DNA of 42,657 nucleotides from Pelargonium nanum. Its lineage: Eukaryota; Streptophyta; Magnoliopsida; Geraniales; Geraniaceae. The stretch covers positions 1 to 42,657 of the forward strand of contig JAYMTF010000252.1 in NCBI GenBank assembly GCA_036897485.1. The letters are read 5' to 3'. The notes beneath the pieces were generated by a model. That model was not told where the DNA came from, made no database searches, and saw nothing but the letters and a program-made list of their open reading frames with translations. Of this stretch, positions 1 through 14,300 are shown piece by piece (position 1 is the stretch's first letter; every line of letters starts with the position of its first letter). The position numbers were made by a program, and so were the translations under genes.

Positions 1-750
1 CTAAGTTTAGGGTAGTAACTTGCAAAAGGGGTATAGTTCAGGGGTGCTATCTGTAATTTCCCTTTATTTTTTAAATAATTTTTCTATTATTTTTTTCTTT
101 TTTGTCATGACAATATATTTGATGAGCCTTCGGACAACTCATGGCTTCCACGTCCTTAATAAGCCCATCTAGACAACACCCACGTGTCGCTGCCAACACC
201 AATGTCCACGTCATCCTAACCCTCCAACACCTACCTACTAGGCCACTAGCCAGCCAAGCGTTACGCACTGGGTCACCGTACTTTTAACGGACCTAAACAG
301 AGCCACTTCATCATGACGTGGCGACATATAACTGGTCAGAGAAGCGAAACGTACAACTCTACGAAGCAGGGTGATTAAAATAAAACCGGCAGCACAGGAT
401 AATAACTCCGGAGCGGAACTTTCCATCCTCCCCGATTGCCCCGCCACCAAATATTTTATTTACAAACGGACCACCCACTGAAACAACGAATTGACGAGAA
501 AGCCCTCAAAGAAACCAAACAATTACTACGCATTTTAGGGATCGAACAGTGTAATTAGAGTCAATAGCTTTAGCCTCGAGAAGTTTCGTAGTTTTGGCAT
601 TGGTCAACGAGTCAACGAGGACTCACATGAGGTGAATTCCGATAGTGCCCCCGAGTATTTTCTCTTTCATCCTCTTCAATCCACAGTACAACCAAACAAA
701 GTCTGTTCTTTGTTGCCGACTTCTGCTCTCTGCGGCTTCAGTTTTTCTTG
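1..750. promoter_or_regulatory. Upstream region of the CK1-like gene, with ACGT-core cluster
   Basis: No gene is seen here; the short open frames have no recognisable content. Several ACGT-core elements of the ABRE/G-box type lie in about 140 bp: CACGTGTC at 181-188, CCACGTCA at 206-213 and GACGTGGC at 315-322. Such motifs are bound by plant bZIP and bHLH factors and often mark abscisic-acid, light or stress control. They lie about 560-700 bp upstream of the CK1 start codon at 883. That they act on this gene is inference. Confidence 0.45.
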
Positions 751-753
751 TCA

Positions 754-760
754 TATAAAA
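754..760 (+). promoter_or_regulatory. Probable TATA box of the CK1-like gene
   Basis: TATAAAA lies 123 bp upstream of the CK1 ATG (883). This predicts transcription from about 785 and a leader of about 100 nt. No in-frame ATG lies between the predicted start of transcription and 883. Confidence 0.45.
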
Positions 761-882
761 CAAATCGAAATTCAAAACAAAAAATAAAAACCATTTTTTG
801 CTTCTCTTTATCGTGTGGTTCGCTGACCAGAAAATCCCAAAACCCTAGCTCGACGGAGCGGTTCGATTCGTGGATCTAGCGC

Positions 883-3836
<2,954 letters not shown>

Positions 3837-6102
3837 TATTTAAGGTAAGATTACTTTGTTTGGTTAAACTCTTCTCTCTCTGTAGCAATTGCTGTTTGCT
3901 TGCTGTTTATACAAGCCTAATAATTTTGCAATATGTTTTTAGCTGTAGCTCAGGTTGTGAAGATGTTGATGCAATACCGAAAATTTGAGCTGTCAAGTGT
4001 GATTGCAAGTATTGCAAAGCAGCAGTGGTGTGCAAATGAAACTAAAGATTAGGACTATATCCAGATCATCCATCATAGGGTAACGGTTTTTTCTTGTTTT
4101 GATGGTTAAGATCTGTTTATCGTCTAATGGAGGCAACATGCTCTGCTAATTTGATGAACTGCATTAGCTTCTCTATGGTGTGCCAGCTCCTGTCATTATT
4201 CTCTCAAGGTGACTATCACATTGGCTGTTAAATAAAAATACAGAACACCCAAGCTTGGTTCCTATGCTTTACATAGATGTTACATTTTACTCATAGCAAA
4301 CTTGTATTTGTGAATCTGTGTAATGTGGATTATGATGTCGACTTTTTGTTTCATCATTCTTTAGTCTCTAGGAGTTTCCTTTCGCTACCAACGGTAGCTC
4401 TTTATTACAGTATTTGTTTAATCAGGAGATTTGTGGATAGCGGTGATGATTGATGAAACTGGTGTGTGATCTTACTTTCATCTTGTCAGTCGGACTCGGG
4501 ATGTATTGCAGGAGCATTTGTTCTTGATGACCTTGAGTACAACAATGACTATATTCATATATATATATATAGTTTGTCGTGTCATATATATGGAACTCGA
4601 TGTCTAGATGTTAGTCGATTCTTGAAAGTTGGAGCTATATTTTGTTTTGCCGGTTGACATTTTTAACTATTGTTTTCATGATATATGACACTTGTGTTCC
4701 AGGTTTTTGGTTTCCAAAGCTTTCTATTGCATCTTTGGTAAGAGAGCAAAAACTGAAAGATGATTCAAAGCTTCCTTCACATATTGTATTGCAAATGTAG
4801 CAGGTTACGTTGATACTTAAGCCAAATCTCAGTTATGCTTGTATATATGTAACTTGCAGGATTGTTGTTCACAATGGTTGGACGTCAGAACGTGATGGGA
4901 GGCCCCTAAATGATTGGTCTCTGCATGCAGCTATACTGTGTGATAAAAAGCCGAGCTGCTCTACTTGAGACAATGAACGAGTGTTTGGTTTCTCGAGGAA
5001 TTCTGGAAATCTGGTTGCAGCGTGGAAATGTTTCCGAGTCAACGACTTGCATATGAGCGGTTTGTAAGAGAAGCTGCATGTGATGTAGCGATGCTTTGAA
5101 TGAAACTTCAAGAAAAAAAGAAGGAAATAAGAAAGAAAGATATGTTCTTGTGATGGACAAGTTGTTTGTTTCATGTGCGTAGTGCAAAATGACAAAATGT
5201 GGAGTGAGATTTGCGGATTGGAAATGGCATTCGAATCTGGAAGTGCAAGATACGAATATCTTCTTACCATGTGTTGCTTTAAAAATTGGGCCAATAATGG
5301 AAGCTGAACAAGAAGACAATTTTATTGAAACACAGATTTCAAAATGCTGCGGAACAATCAAATCACATTCATCCTTATATAACAAAATCAAGGAACAAAA
5401 TCAAAGGGACTCAAATTGAGCTCTTATGTGTTGTCACATAGTCATTTTTTAAAAATATCCCAAAACTTGTATAAATTCTAATATGATTTATACTAATAAT
5501 ATGTCGCAACGCTGCAAGGCTGTTCTCTCAGTAATACATTGTTGCGACAAGCAGTAAAAGAATGCATCATCCAAGTTACTAACTAAATGCATAAATGCAT
5601 TATGTTGCCAAAATTATGTAACCTTTATGAGCAAAACTGAAATATACACAGTACGTTCTCTTTTTTTCCACTGTTTTCCACCTGATGTGAAAATGCAGAA
5701 TGTGATCATTGCTGACTAACTTTCTCCAGCATTCAACTAAACGAGAAAATTTGAATACTTTCGGCACAAAAAAACATGTGCGTTGCATGTAATAGAGTAT
5801 CAGTTCCTTTAATAGCTGGATTTAGAGAAACATACATTCAGCTCAGGAAAGATGCTGCTCGTTTGCCAGTCCACCAGGATGCACCCACGAAGAACCCACA
5901 TTATCTTCATTCGGGACACATGAGAACGCACATCAAAATTCTTCAAATTACCAGTGTATATCCTTCAAAGTTTTTCTTTTCTTTTTTCTGTTCAGATTCA
6001 ACTTCTTCTAGTAGTCTACAAGATACTTTTCCTGAAAAAAGAATGAGCAATAAGCATATATGTGAATAAAATGATGAGAGCAGAGATGTTTTACCGAGAA
6101 AA
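3837..6102. other. Convergent spacer: CK1 3'UTR and downstream of the MePCE gene
   Basis: Only 8 nt after the CK1 stop lies a donor-like AAG|GTAAGA (intron start 3845), with an acceptor-like TTTTTAG ending at 3952. This suggests a 3'UTR intron of about 108 bp. A short TA run lies at about 4556-4571. The rest is AT-rich, with frames of up to 161 codons on the minus strand (4906-5391) that show no recognisable domain and are read as chance. The two genes converge on this spacer, and where either transcript ends cannot be told. Confidence 0.5.
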
Positions 6103-9100
6103 CTATTTGTAGAACACCAAAATAGGTCTGCTAAATCCTTTGTTGCTGCCTGGCAACCTGGAAGTGAGGTCTTCTACCCTTCTAAATCCAATCTACAATC
6201 ATATTATACATCAGAAATCTTTCGGGCATATAGTATTGGACAACAAAGTATTATAGAACTGTTGGGCGATATTACCTTATCCAGAAGTAACTCCTGAAAA
6301 CATTCTGGATGGAACATGATATTGTGATAATTGGTCTGTGTTGTCTGTACAGCAAGTGAAATTATTCATCAGTATATCAAGAAAACAGGTAAATTTTAAG
6401 TCATAAAGCAAATAGATAGCAAATGTACTAGATTCTGCAATTCAAAGAGTTAATTCTTGAACTCCAAATTTGAGTGAAATTTTTTTCCCAGAAATATCAC
6501 GTATACTCGTGAGAAGTGCCCAAAGCACACATCCTAAGACCACTCATGAAGCCTCCTGGCCAATGTTTCTACTTTCTAGTGACAAGCCTAAATTAAAGCT
6601 CAGTAAGATACAACTTTCCAAAGCACCCAAGGAACCGTAATAGGAATCCACAAGTCCCTTCATAATATATAGTTTGCAATTTTGCATACACTTGCTTTAT
6701 AGGACAAAAGGTTTGAGGTAATATTTATTCAGCTGTCTCATTTGGCTAATATAGAGCAGTTGTAATCTATTAGTTTGAAAACATATATAAAACAAACAAA
6801 GAATATTACCTCAGAAACGAGATGATTACTTCTATAAGAGGACCAAGGTTGAGGTTCCAATACCAAAATGCCACCCTGTTGAAGATAAAATACATTTGTT
6901 TGATTGACACACTTGATGGAAAGACATTTGGACCTTTATTCAATTATCACAATCATTATTGATAAGAAAATCATAGAGCAATTACCGGATGAAGATGCTT
7001 CCAGATTTTAGAGAAAAAAGTAATCAATCCATCGTCACCCCAATTCAGATGGATCCACTTTGTTACACTCAAACTACAAGGAAACAGAGAAATCCAGTTC
7101 AGCTCACAGGCCACACATAAAGTTTTGCAAAATCTTACAATTTAAAATCAATGGCATGTTTTACTGTCTTCTTTTAATTTTAAAAAATAAAGGTTTTAAA
7201 CCAGATATAAACACCATGTAAAGTAACAGGAGAATAGCAAAGGAAAATGTGAAAGCACGAGCAAACTACTCTAGGAAAATGAACACATATGTAAAATGAG
7301 TTGTCGAATATTGACAAGTCAGGATGATAAATAAAAATGCCCAAGAAACCGATGTGCGCCTTTTGGGACTCAAAATTCCAATTTTCAAGGGCAGAACAAC
7401 CTTAACCTCAAACCATTTGACCAGAAGAAAAAAATATAACAGTTGGCTATCTAGAATGTCCAACTACAATCTTACAAGTAAAATAAAGGTAACTGGAAGA
7501 TCAATAGAAACAACTGGTTAGATGAAAGGGAAGTATCATCTGGAGGAGTGCGAAATCATGACTCTTGAGAGGATTAATATTTTACCAAATTCTCACATTG
7601 TTCCCAGCAATAAGCATATTTTTCATCTCGAAAGAACTTCATTTTAGAAGCTAAGAAAAAGGAAGCTATATCCCCAGGAAGAAAAACTCCCATCATAAGA
7701 ACTTTCAAAAGCCATTATTTTCAAGATTTTCCAAATTCAAATAACTTTTGTAATGCTCTTCTCAAATTGAACTCAAGGTTAGGAGAAGTAACATAAAGCA
7801 AATTACCAAACAATTGTGTCATATAACTGCCCTTGAGGTGTGTGCCGACTCGTAACAAAATTTTCTTGACGGAAGGATACTATGTCTGACAGAGCTCTTT
7901 CCACAGAATGTGAGGAATCCTTAGAAGTACTTTGTGTCCCTTCATCCTGTAAACCAGTGACACTATTCTCTATACCATCTGATGTCTCTTTACCCTCCAA
8001 TTTGGGAACCTTTGAGTGTACCTTACCAGTACTTTCCAATTTCTCTACTCTTCTGAGGTTCCAGAATGCATCTTCAATTCTATCTGAATGGTCAAAAGAA
8101 GAGTAAAGTATTATAGGTGAACGTGACTCAAACTTTAGTCACTTGTGAAAATTGAGATGCATTCCGAGTCTTACTAGTAAACCGTAATTTTCAATACTTG
8201 TGAACACGGGCTTAATGACACCGTTAGAAAAGGGACCGTGATGAGTTCATAAACACAGCATATGCAATAACAACTAAAGTCGCTACATACATATAACCAT
8301 GATATCTTGCCTTATGCCCTAAGTGTTTTTGACAACTTAAGGGAGAACTGTAGTCTGGACCAGAATACAGCGAACTTGATGACCTATCAAAGTGGCATGC
8401 ATGTGTGTGTTGCATTTTGTACATTAGTGGTACGTATAAAATTATGACATGACAGTGCGCTGTAAATATCATTCCTAACAACTGATTTCTTTTATATATT
8501 GTTCTGGATACAGTGATCAATATAAAGAAACAGGATCTCAGAAAGCATACATTTATCCAACTTGTGACATTTTATAAGCAACAAAAGGAAAATAAACATA
8601 CTGGAGTCAATGTCAATTCCGAGGATGCTTTGGCAGTGAAACTTCTTTGCTACAAAATGAAAAACACAAAAGATCAGTCATTGGAAGGTATTCCGGAGGT
8701 TTTCTATCCACTTCATACATATGAAGTGAATCTTTAAAATAAAAATAAATAAATAAACATTTGCTACTTACATCCAAATTAACCCCCCAGAAATGCTTGA
8801 TTAATATGGCTAAAGATGTGTAACAAATTTTCAAAGGAGGATTGACTTGATTAATATGATCATTTTCACTTATATCTTGATTAATTTCTAGACGCTGGTG
8901 AGGAAGAGAACACGAGCAAAGGACCCCAAGGAGTTTATCTAAGGGAATCATGTAGTTGACCCCACCATTGTTAAAGAATGGCTTGGTTGTAGTTGTTAAC
9001 TTGAATTATTTCTAACCGAAAACTGAAACCTGGATAGCATGCTGACAGGTATGCGAAGAATCTAAGAAAGGATTTAACAATGTCAAATGTTGTCAATATG

Positions 9101-9823
9101 TGGAGCTCATGGATCATTGATATATGTTTACCTCCAACCCTAACCACATTATTAACAATGCTAATTCTTTCGAATATGCAGATAATTTTGCCATAATGTT
9201 CCCAGTTGTTCATCCCATATCCCGAGTGTGTTGCATAAACAACTGAAATGCCTACTTGTCGGAGAAGTTCCAGTATCATGCTTAACACTGTGGTCCTAAA
9301 GCTTATCGGATTCCCGATAACATGTACAAGAGCAAGAGAGTGCCATCAAGCATAAAATCACAAGGACAACAAAAATGAAAGAAACTGAAGTATATTAGTA
9401 CATCAATTACCAATATCAATGGTTATTATTCCACTATTGCAACCAATATCCAGACACTCCTTGCCTTGGAACCATTCCTTCCTGAAAACCTTAAGCCGCG
9501 GATCTTCGTCAAAGCTCTGACCAATCTGAAACAAACATCAAAACACAAACACATCACGTTGAATGCATAATTGAGCAACTCCTTAACAACTTAATTAGAG
9601 CCTAGAAAGCAAAAAAAAAAAATCCAGACATTATATAAGAAAAAAGTAAAGAGACTTTTACACGATAGCCATAGTAGTTCCTGTAGTTTCCATAAGGAGC
9701 TATTTCTTTGCGTTTTCTCTTTTGATTCTTCGCTGTTTGTTGTTGTCCGTTGTGGTTTCCAGAGGCCTTGTCCTCCGGAAACTCATTGGCTTGATCTTTG
9801 GCCTTCTTCTCCTTCTGCCCCAT
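6103..9823 (-). CDS. Bin3/MePCE-type RNA methyltransferase, 8 exons, 304 aa
   Basis: Plant member of the Bin3 family, which methylates the 5' gamma-phosphate of small RNAs such as 7SK or U6 using S-adenosylmethionine. It resembles the Arabidopsis protein At5g51130. Exons from the start codon: 9823-9662, 9525-9411, 8649-8602, 8083-7807, 7073-6986, 6875-6810, 6344-6276 and 6192-6103. The frame closes exactly. The N-terminus is a basic Lys/Gln-rich tail, then [10 protein letters not shown] (about residues 45-54), the family's entry motif. SAM motif I is [13 protein letters not shown] (about 79-91), followed by ILGIDID. The catalytic C-half has [22 protein letters not shown] and the closing RPILVFYK. 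Exon 4 carries a Ser/Glu-rich spacer of about 60 residues between methyltransferase motifs, as is usual in the family. Exon 3 is only 48 nt. The length is close to the Arabidopsis protein (a little over 300 residues). The RNA substrate in plants is inferred from the family only. Confidence 0.93.
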
Positions 9824-10403
9824 TCCTTGTCTCCTTCTTCGAAAGCTCGGAAGAGCAAAGCAGAGCAGAGACTCTTCTCTTCGTTGCAGTGCAAGTTAGC
9901 TCAGGAAGCAGAGGAACTTGTCTCTCAGTAATTCAAAAAATTGTTCGCCAAAATCAGACTAAAAATCGCGCCACCACTGTGGAAGGAGACGATTTGGGTT
10001 TTTTTTCCCAGAAACGGCGGATGCTGAATATAGGTCTTAAAATGTTACGAATTTGAGCTCAATAAATATGAAGCAAAGCTAGGTAGTCTAAAAAAAAGGA
10101 AGTCTCTAGTCATTCTTTACGGTGATTTAATTTATTTTTTTGCTACTATTGAACAAATGAACAGGCATAAATTTAGTGTATTTGATCTAATTATTTTTAT
10201 TTGTATGTTAATATCATCGTTATTATTGACTCATATGGCACGATCTACTTGTAAACGTCACATAATTATCTTTGTCTCTTTCTATTGTATTGTACGTTGG
10301 TTTCTAAGAATATATTTATGACAGTCATATTGATTTTGATGTTATTATGTTTTGAATTGTATTTTTGTAGTTTTGTTGTTTCTATAGCGGTAGGTCTTAC
10401 AGA

Positions 10404-10640
10404 TTTTTTTTTTATCAGCAAGCAGTACTTTATTCAAAATAACTAGAATAAAGTACAAAAAGGCCCCAAGGGCATGGGGATGCAATGAAAAAATTGGCCA
10501 CAGAGAAGGGCGATTGAAAACGAAACACTAAGCTACAATTGTTTGAAGTTTTGTTTAAAAGAATCGTTGGTTCGCTTCCCAATCTTCTATTCACGCATAA
10601 AATATCAGTCCTGCAAAGATTGGCAACAGTGCTTCAAAAA
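10404..10640 (-). mobile_element. Possible 3' end of a poly(A) retroelement or retrocopy
   Basis: Read on the minus strand, the segment ends in a run of ten A (T10 at 10404-10413). Just before it is a perfect 11-bp stem (10425-10435 pairing with 10446-10456) with a 10-nt loop. A stem-loop followed by a poly(A) tail is typical of the 3' end of LINE- or SINE-type retroelements. The other end is not defined, and neither a target duplication nor reverse-transcriptase residues can be made out. A long AT-rich chance hairpin is the alternative. Confidence 0.35.
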
Positions 10641-10941
10641 CAAAAGTTAAAATCAATCGGAACTCGATCTCATTTGATCTAGATCTCATATGTATTATGA
10701 AAAGTAGAAAAAGAAAATAAAACTAACGTGACTTTTCATAATCTAGAATTTAACTGCCGATATATAACGTCGTCACATTTGACTCAATAAGATTCAAATC
10801 GACGACATCTCACACAGAGATATGTGTGTTGACTATTAAGTCGTATATAAGACATATTTATTATTATTTTAATCAAAACCTCAAGTGTAACAATAATAAC
10901 AAAAGTCTTAGTCAGAAGCCCTCTATACTATATCAGTACTT

Positions 10942-10968
10942 GAAGAAGAAGAAGAAGAAGAAGAAGAA
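10942..10968. repeat. (GAA)9 microsatellite
   Basis: Nine uninterrupted GAA units lie in the spacer downstream of the glyoxalase gene. A simple repeat of this length is likely to vary in number between individuals. Confidence 0.9.
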
Positions 10969-11385
10969 AAATTACACATGAGCTGATACGTGCCCAACCA
11001 AACTCAACACCATCAACTATTAAGCAAGAACTTTCAGCAATTTCTTACAAACAGATTATGCTTCTTCAACAATTGAGCATAAAAGTGGTTTACGAGCAAT
11101 CTGTATGCTTACAATCAGTCTGTTTCAACGGATCGAGTACCGAATCAGACCCTAGTGTTAAGACATTTTTTTCTCGGTCATGCAACGACCAAAAACAAAT
11201 AAAACGAAATTCCCTCCACTGCTATATATGTAACTAATGGCAAGGTGTTTATTGCTCTGGACATTTGCCAAATTATAACCTTATCTACAAGATGGCATGA
11301 TCCTCTCACAAGGTGCTCTTCTTTGTGAATGATTTTGGCCTGACAGTTCGACTTGTATAGTGCAAGATATTGGGGCCGCGAGATC

Positions 11386-14300
11386 CTACTCCAATTCCTT
11401 CCTGAAATCGATATTATCTACAAAAACCTGCAAAATGGAAATGGAAAGTATCAATAGTATGTGTTCAGAGATAAAGAAAGATTCGTCCTCTTACTAAGAT
11501 CAATTTAAGATCAAAATTACTCAAGAAATTTAAATAAATAAATAAAAATCTCCTCAAAAGATTTACTATGTGATTGTAAATTTCCCATAATAGAACTATG
11601 TTTACAAGTAATTTCCTCTTGAAACCAACAAGCTCTCGCAACAAGAAATTCAGCAGTCATGGAAAGCAAAGATCCAATCAACTTATGAAGATGGAGGGTT
11701 CAAATCTCTTTTATCACCTAAGGAATATAGGAAAAGCCTTGAAGCAAATTTCTGTTAGTTGTGCTGAGAGCCTGAGACTATACTCAATATCCTTTTTATC
11801 TTAGTGTTGTGGTTGTGTTTTTATTGTTTAAGTTCTCTTGTGTTTCTTATGTACTTAATCTTGTTCTTGACTTGAATGAAGTTCTATAATATCATAAAAT
11901 AAAAATATATTAAGCATGCACATGAACAAGTCTGCCGACAAAAGTTCCATTCACCTAAATTGAAAAAATATAGTCTTTATGAACACAATTTACCTAAGGA
12001 CATCCTATGAAGGTAAATTATATACTTGATATTTATGAATAGATGTCATGTTAACAATTGCCAATAAAGTTTGTTTTAATAAACGACCTTTCCAGAGAAC
12101 TTGCATTGAAACCATAATGTACAACCTGGCAATCCGGGTCGCGCGGGCCTAATGTGGGCCGGGCCAAAAGACTCATGCGTTTGTACTTTGCAACTTTTTA
12201 TCGGTTCTAACATTTCTCATTAAGTACCAAGACATGTTAGAACTTACAAAAAGTTGTCCAACAAAAACACATGCATTTGTTGGCCCCGCCCGTTTAGGCC
12301 CACTGCCCGCATTGCAAGGTATAGGCACAAGCATGAAGACATAAAAGCTAGAGAATCCATACCGTCTTCCAGCCATCAGGATCCAAGCAGGCAGTGATCT
12401 TGGTACTTATACCAGGTAATGGCCCAGGTTCCCGTGTAATCTTCCCACCACAAAGTTTAATTGCTTCAGCAGTTTTATAAACATCATCTGTGCCAATTGC
12501 AATCTGTGTTTGTTTAATGAAAAAAATCAGCTTCTTCTAGAATGATCCAGTTAGATACATCTAGGACAGCAGGAAAGCAACATACTATTTTCCATTTAGT
12601 AAGGAAACAATGCACTAATCAAGAATTGAAGACTCAGAAAACCAAACTGAACAATTAACATGCAAAAGTATTAATAAGCACGCTGCTAGAGGAAAACTCT
12701 TTCAACAGTGCCCTGTGGGCACTTGATTCTGTTTCCTTCCTGGATGAGAAAAACAAGCTTCTACCTGAGCATAACCGTTTCCTTTCTCATATTCAGTGAC
12801 CCCATAGTTGTAGGTTAACTCTACCACAGCGGTTTTATCTTCAGGACCATAGCCCAACCATGCTATTGTAAACTGAAAAAGAAAAAAAGAAAAAAAAGGA
12901 GAAGAAAGAAAGATTGTCGTCTAAGTCAAAACATAAGGAAAGACCAGATATTACACAAGGCTCAAATGAAGCAACAGGAAAACTATATAGCGATAATGTG
13001 AAAATTTGCAAATAGTATACTTTTTAAGTACAATTAAACTAGAATAAAACAATTAGATAAAGGCAGAAATCATGGCAAAGGTTTCCACATGAAAAGACTT
13101 GGAGACAAATACTTTAGGGCTTACTCTTTTGATACAGGGACTATTATTATTTTCATCTAGTTCGTTAGTCTTGACTAAGCTCCTACACTTAACACAGTTG
13201 CGGTTTACCCCTGGTAATGTCATTTTGCTGGAACCTTCAAACCTTTACAGATTTCCACATCAAAATCAGCAAACTTTTGAAGATTACAGCTTGTACATTT
13301 TTCTGCACAAGAAGCTTATACTACCTCTTCCTTTTTCTTCCATCCATAACACATAGAAGATAAACTATTACTTTCTTGCAACTTTACCCATGTCCTTGGC
13401 ATAAGAAAATGAAAATTGTATTGAGATTTTTCATTCTTGAGTTTTAGGCTTTAAGTAGCACCCAGAGGGAGTGCACTTGAAGAATTGATCTTAGAATTGT
13501 ATGTTTCAGTATTATAAAGAAGTCCTAAAGTAGTATTACATAAGATGTGTGTCAGATTGATTTTGATGGTAGATGCTTAATGAATTAATGAAAACAATTT
13601 TTTAAAATCCGGGTTACGAGATCAAGATCTGCGGAAGTTTGAAGATTTGGGAAGAAGAACATCACGATTCACAGGGAGTAAACTACAATTGTCTCAAGTG
13701 TAGGGCTTAATAATGAAAAAAAATACTAAGAGCCAACATGAAAAAAATGACAGAAGAGGGTCATCAAAACATCTGGCCAAATATTTTTAAAACAAGAAAT
13801 AATCAAAGTGCTAGCAAGATAATTAAGGCAACATTTATTTTTGGGCCATAATCAACCTACATGGACCAAATATGGGACATCAAAACTAAAACCCGGCTGC
13901 CAGTTATTATGCTTTCAATGCAATGATAAATTAAAAAAAGAATAAGTAAATAAAATATTGCTCATATAAACTTTACACAAAAAATGGGTTATCTGACATC
14001 CCACTTCCTTGGAAGTATTAAAGGAAATATTATTATTGAAAAAGTAACTGCTACTTGTCTAATATCAATGATTACGAGCTTTCCTCTAACATGAATTCCC
14101 CAAATGCACTCATATTAAGGAGAGACCTCAGTTTGAAAAACGACCTCTATCAAGTGTGATTATTATGATCGATGCACCTCAGTATACAAATACAGGATCA
14201 ATCCTGTTAAAATAATAGAAGATGCCAAGTTACCTTGTCGTCTGGGTTATCCCATTTACGAAGGAGCTCCATGCCAAAAGCCTAAATATTAAAACAAACA

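Larger units (their letters stand above)
9824..11385. other. Spacer between the MePCE promoter and the glyoxalase 3' end
   Basis: Both flanking genes are on the minus strand. The proximal part (about 9824-10030) is the leader and promoter of the methyltransferase, and the distal part is glyoxalase 3'UTR and spacer. It contains a T10 tract with a stem-loop (listed separately) and a GAA microsatellite. No protein-coding frame of interest is seen. Confidence 0.5.

Noticed and set aside
4556-4571. TA repeat as a possible promoter
   Set aside because: It is a simple microsatellite in the downstream region of the CK1 gene with no gene starting after it.
4869-5391. Two overlapping minus-strand frames of 141 and 161 codons opposite the CK1 downstream region
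   Set aside because: Two frames of similar length over the same bases, neither with a recognisable domain; more likely 3'UTR and spacer.
7803-7806. Extension of methyltransferase exon 4 past LYDTIV to a Trp and stop
   Set aside because: A donor, TG|GTAATT, and an acceptor at 7074 give [18 protein letters not shown], the expected family sequence.
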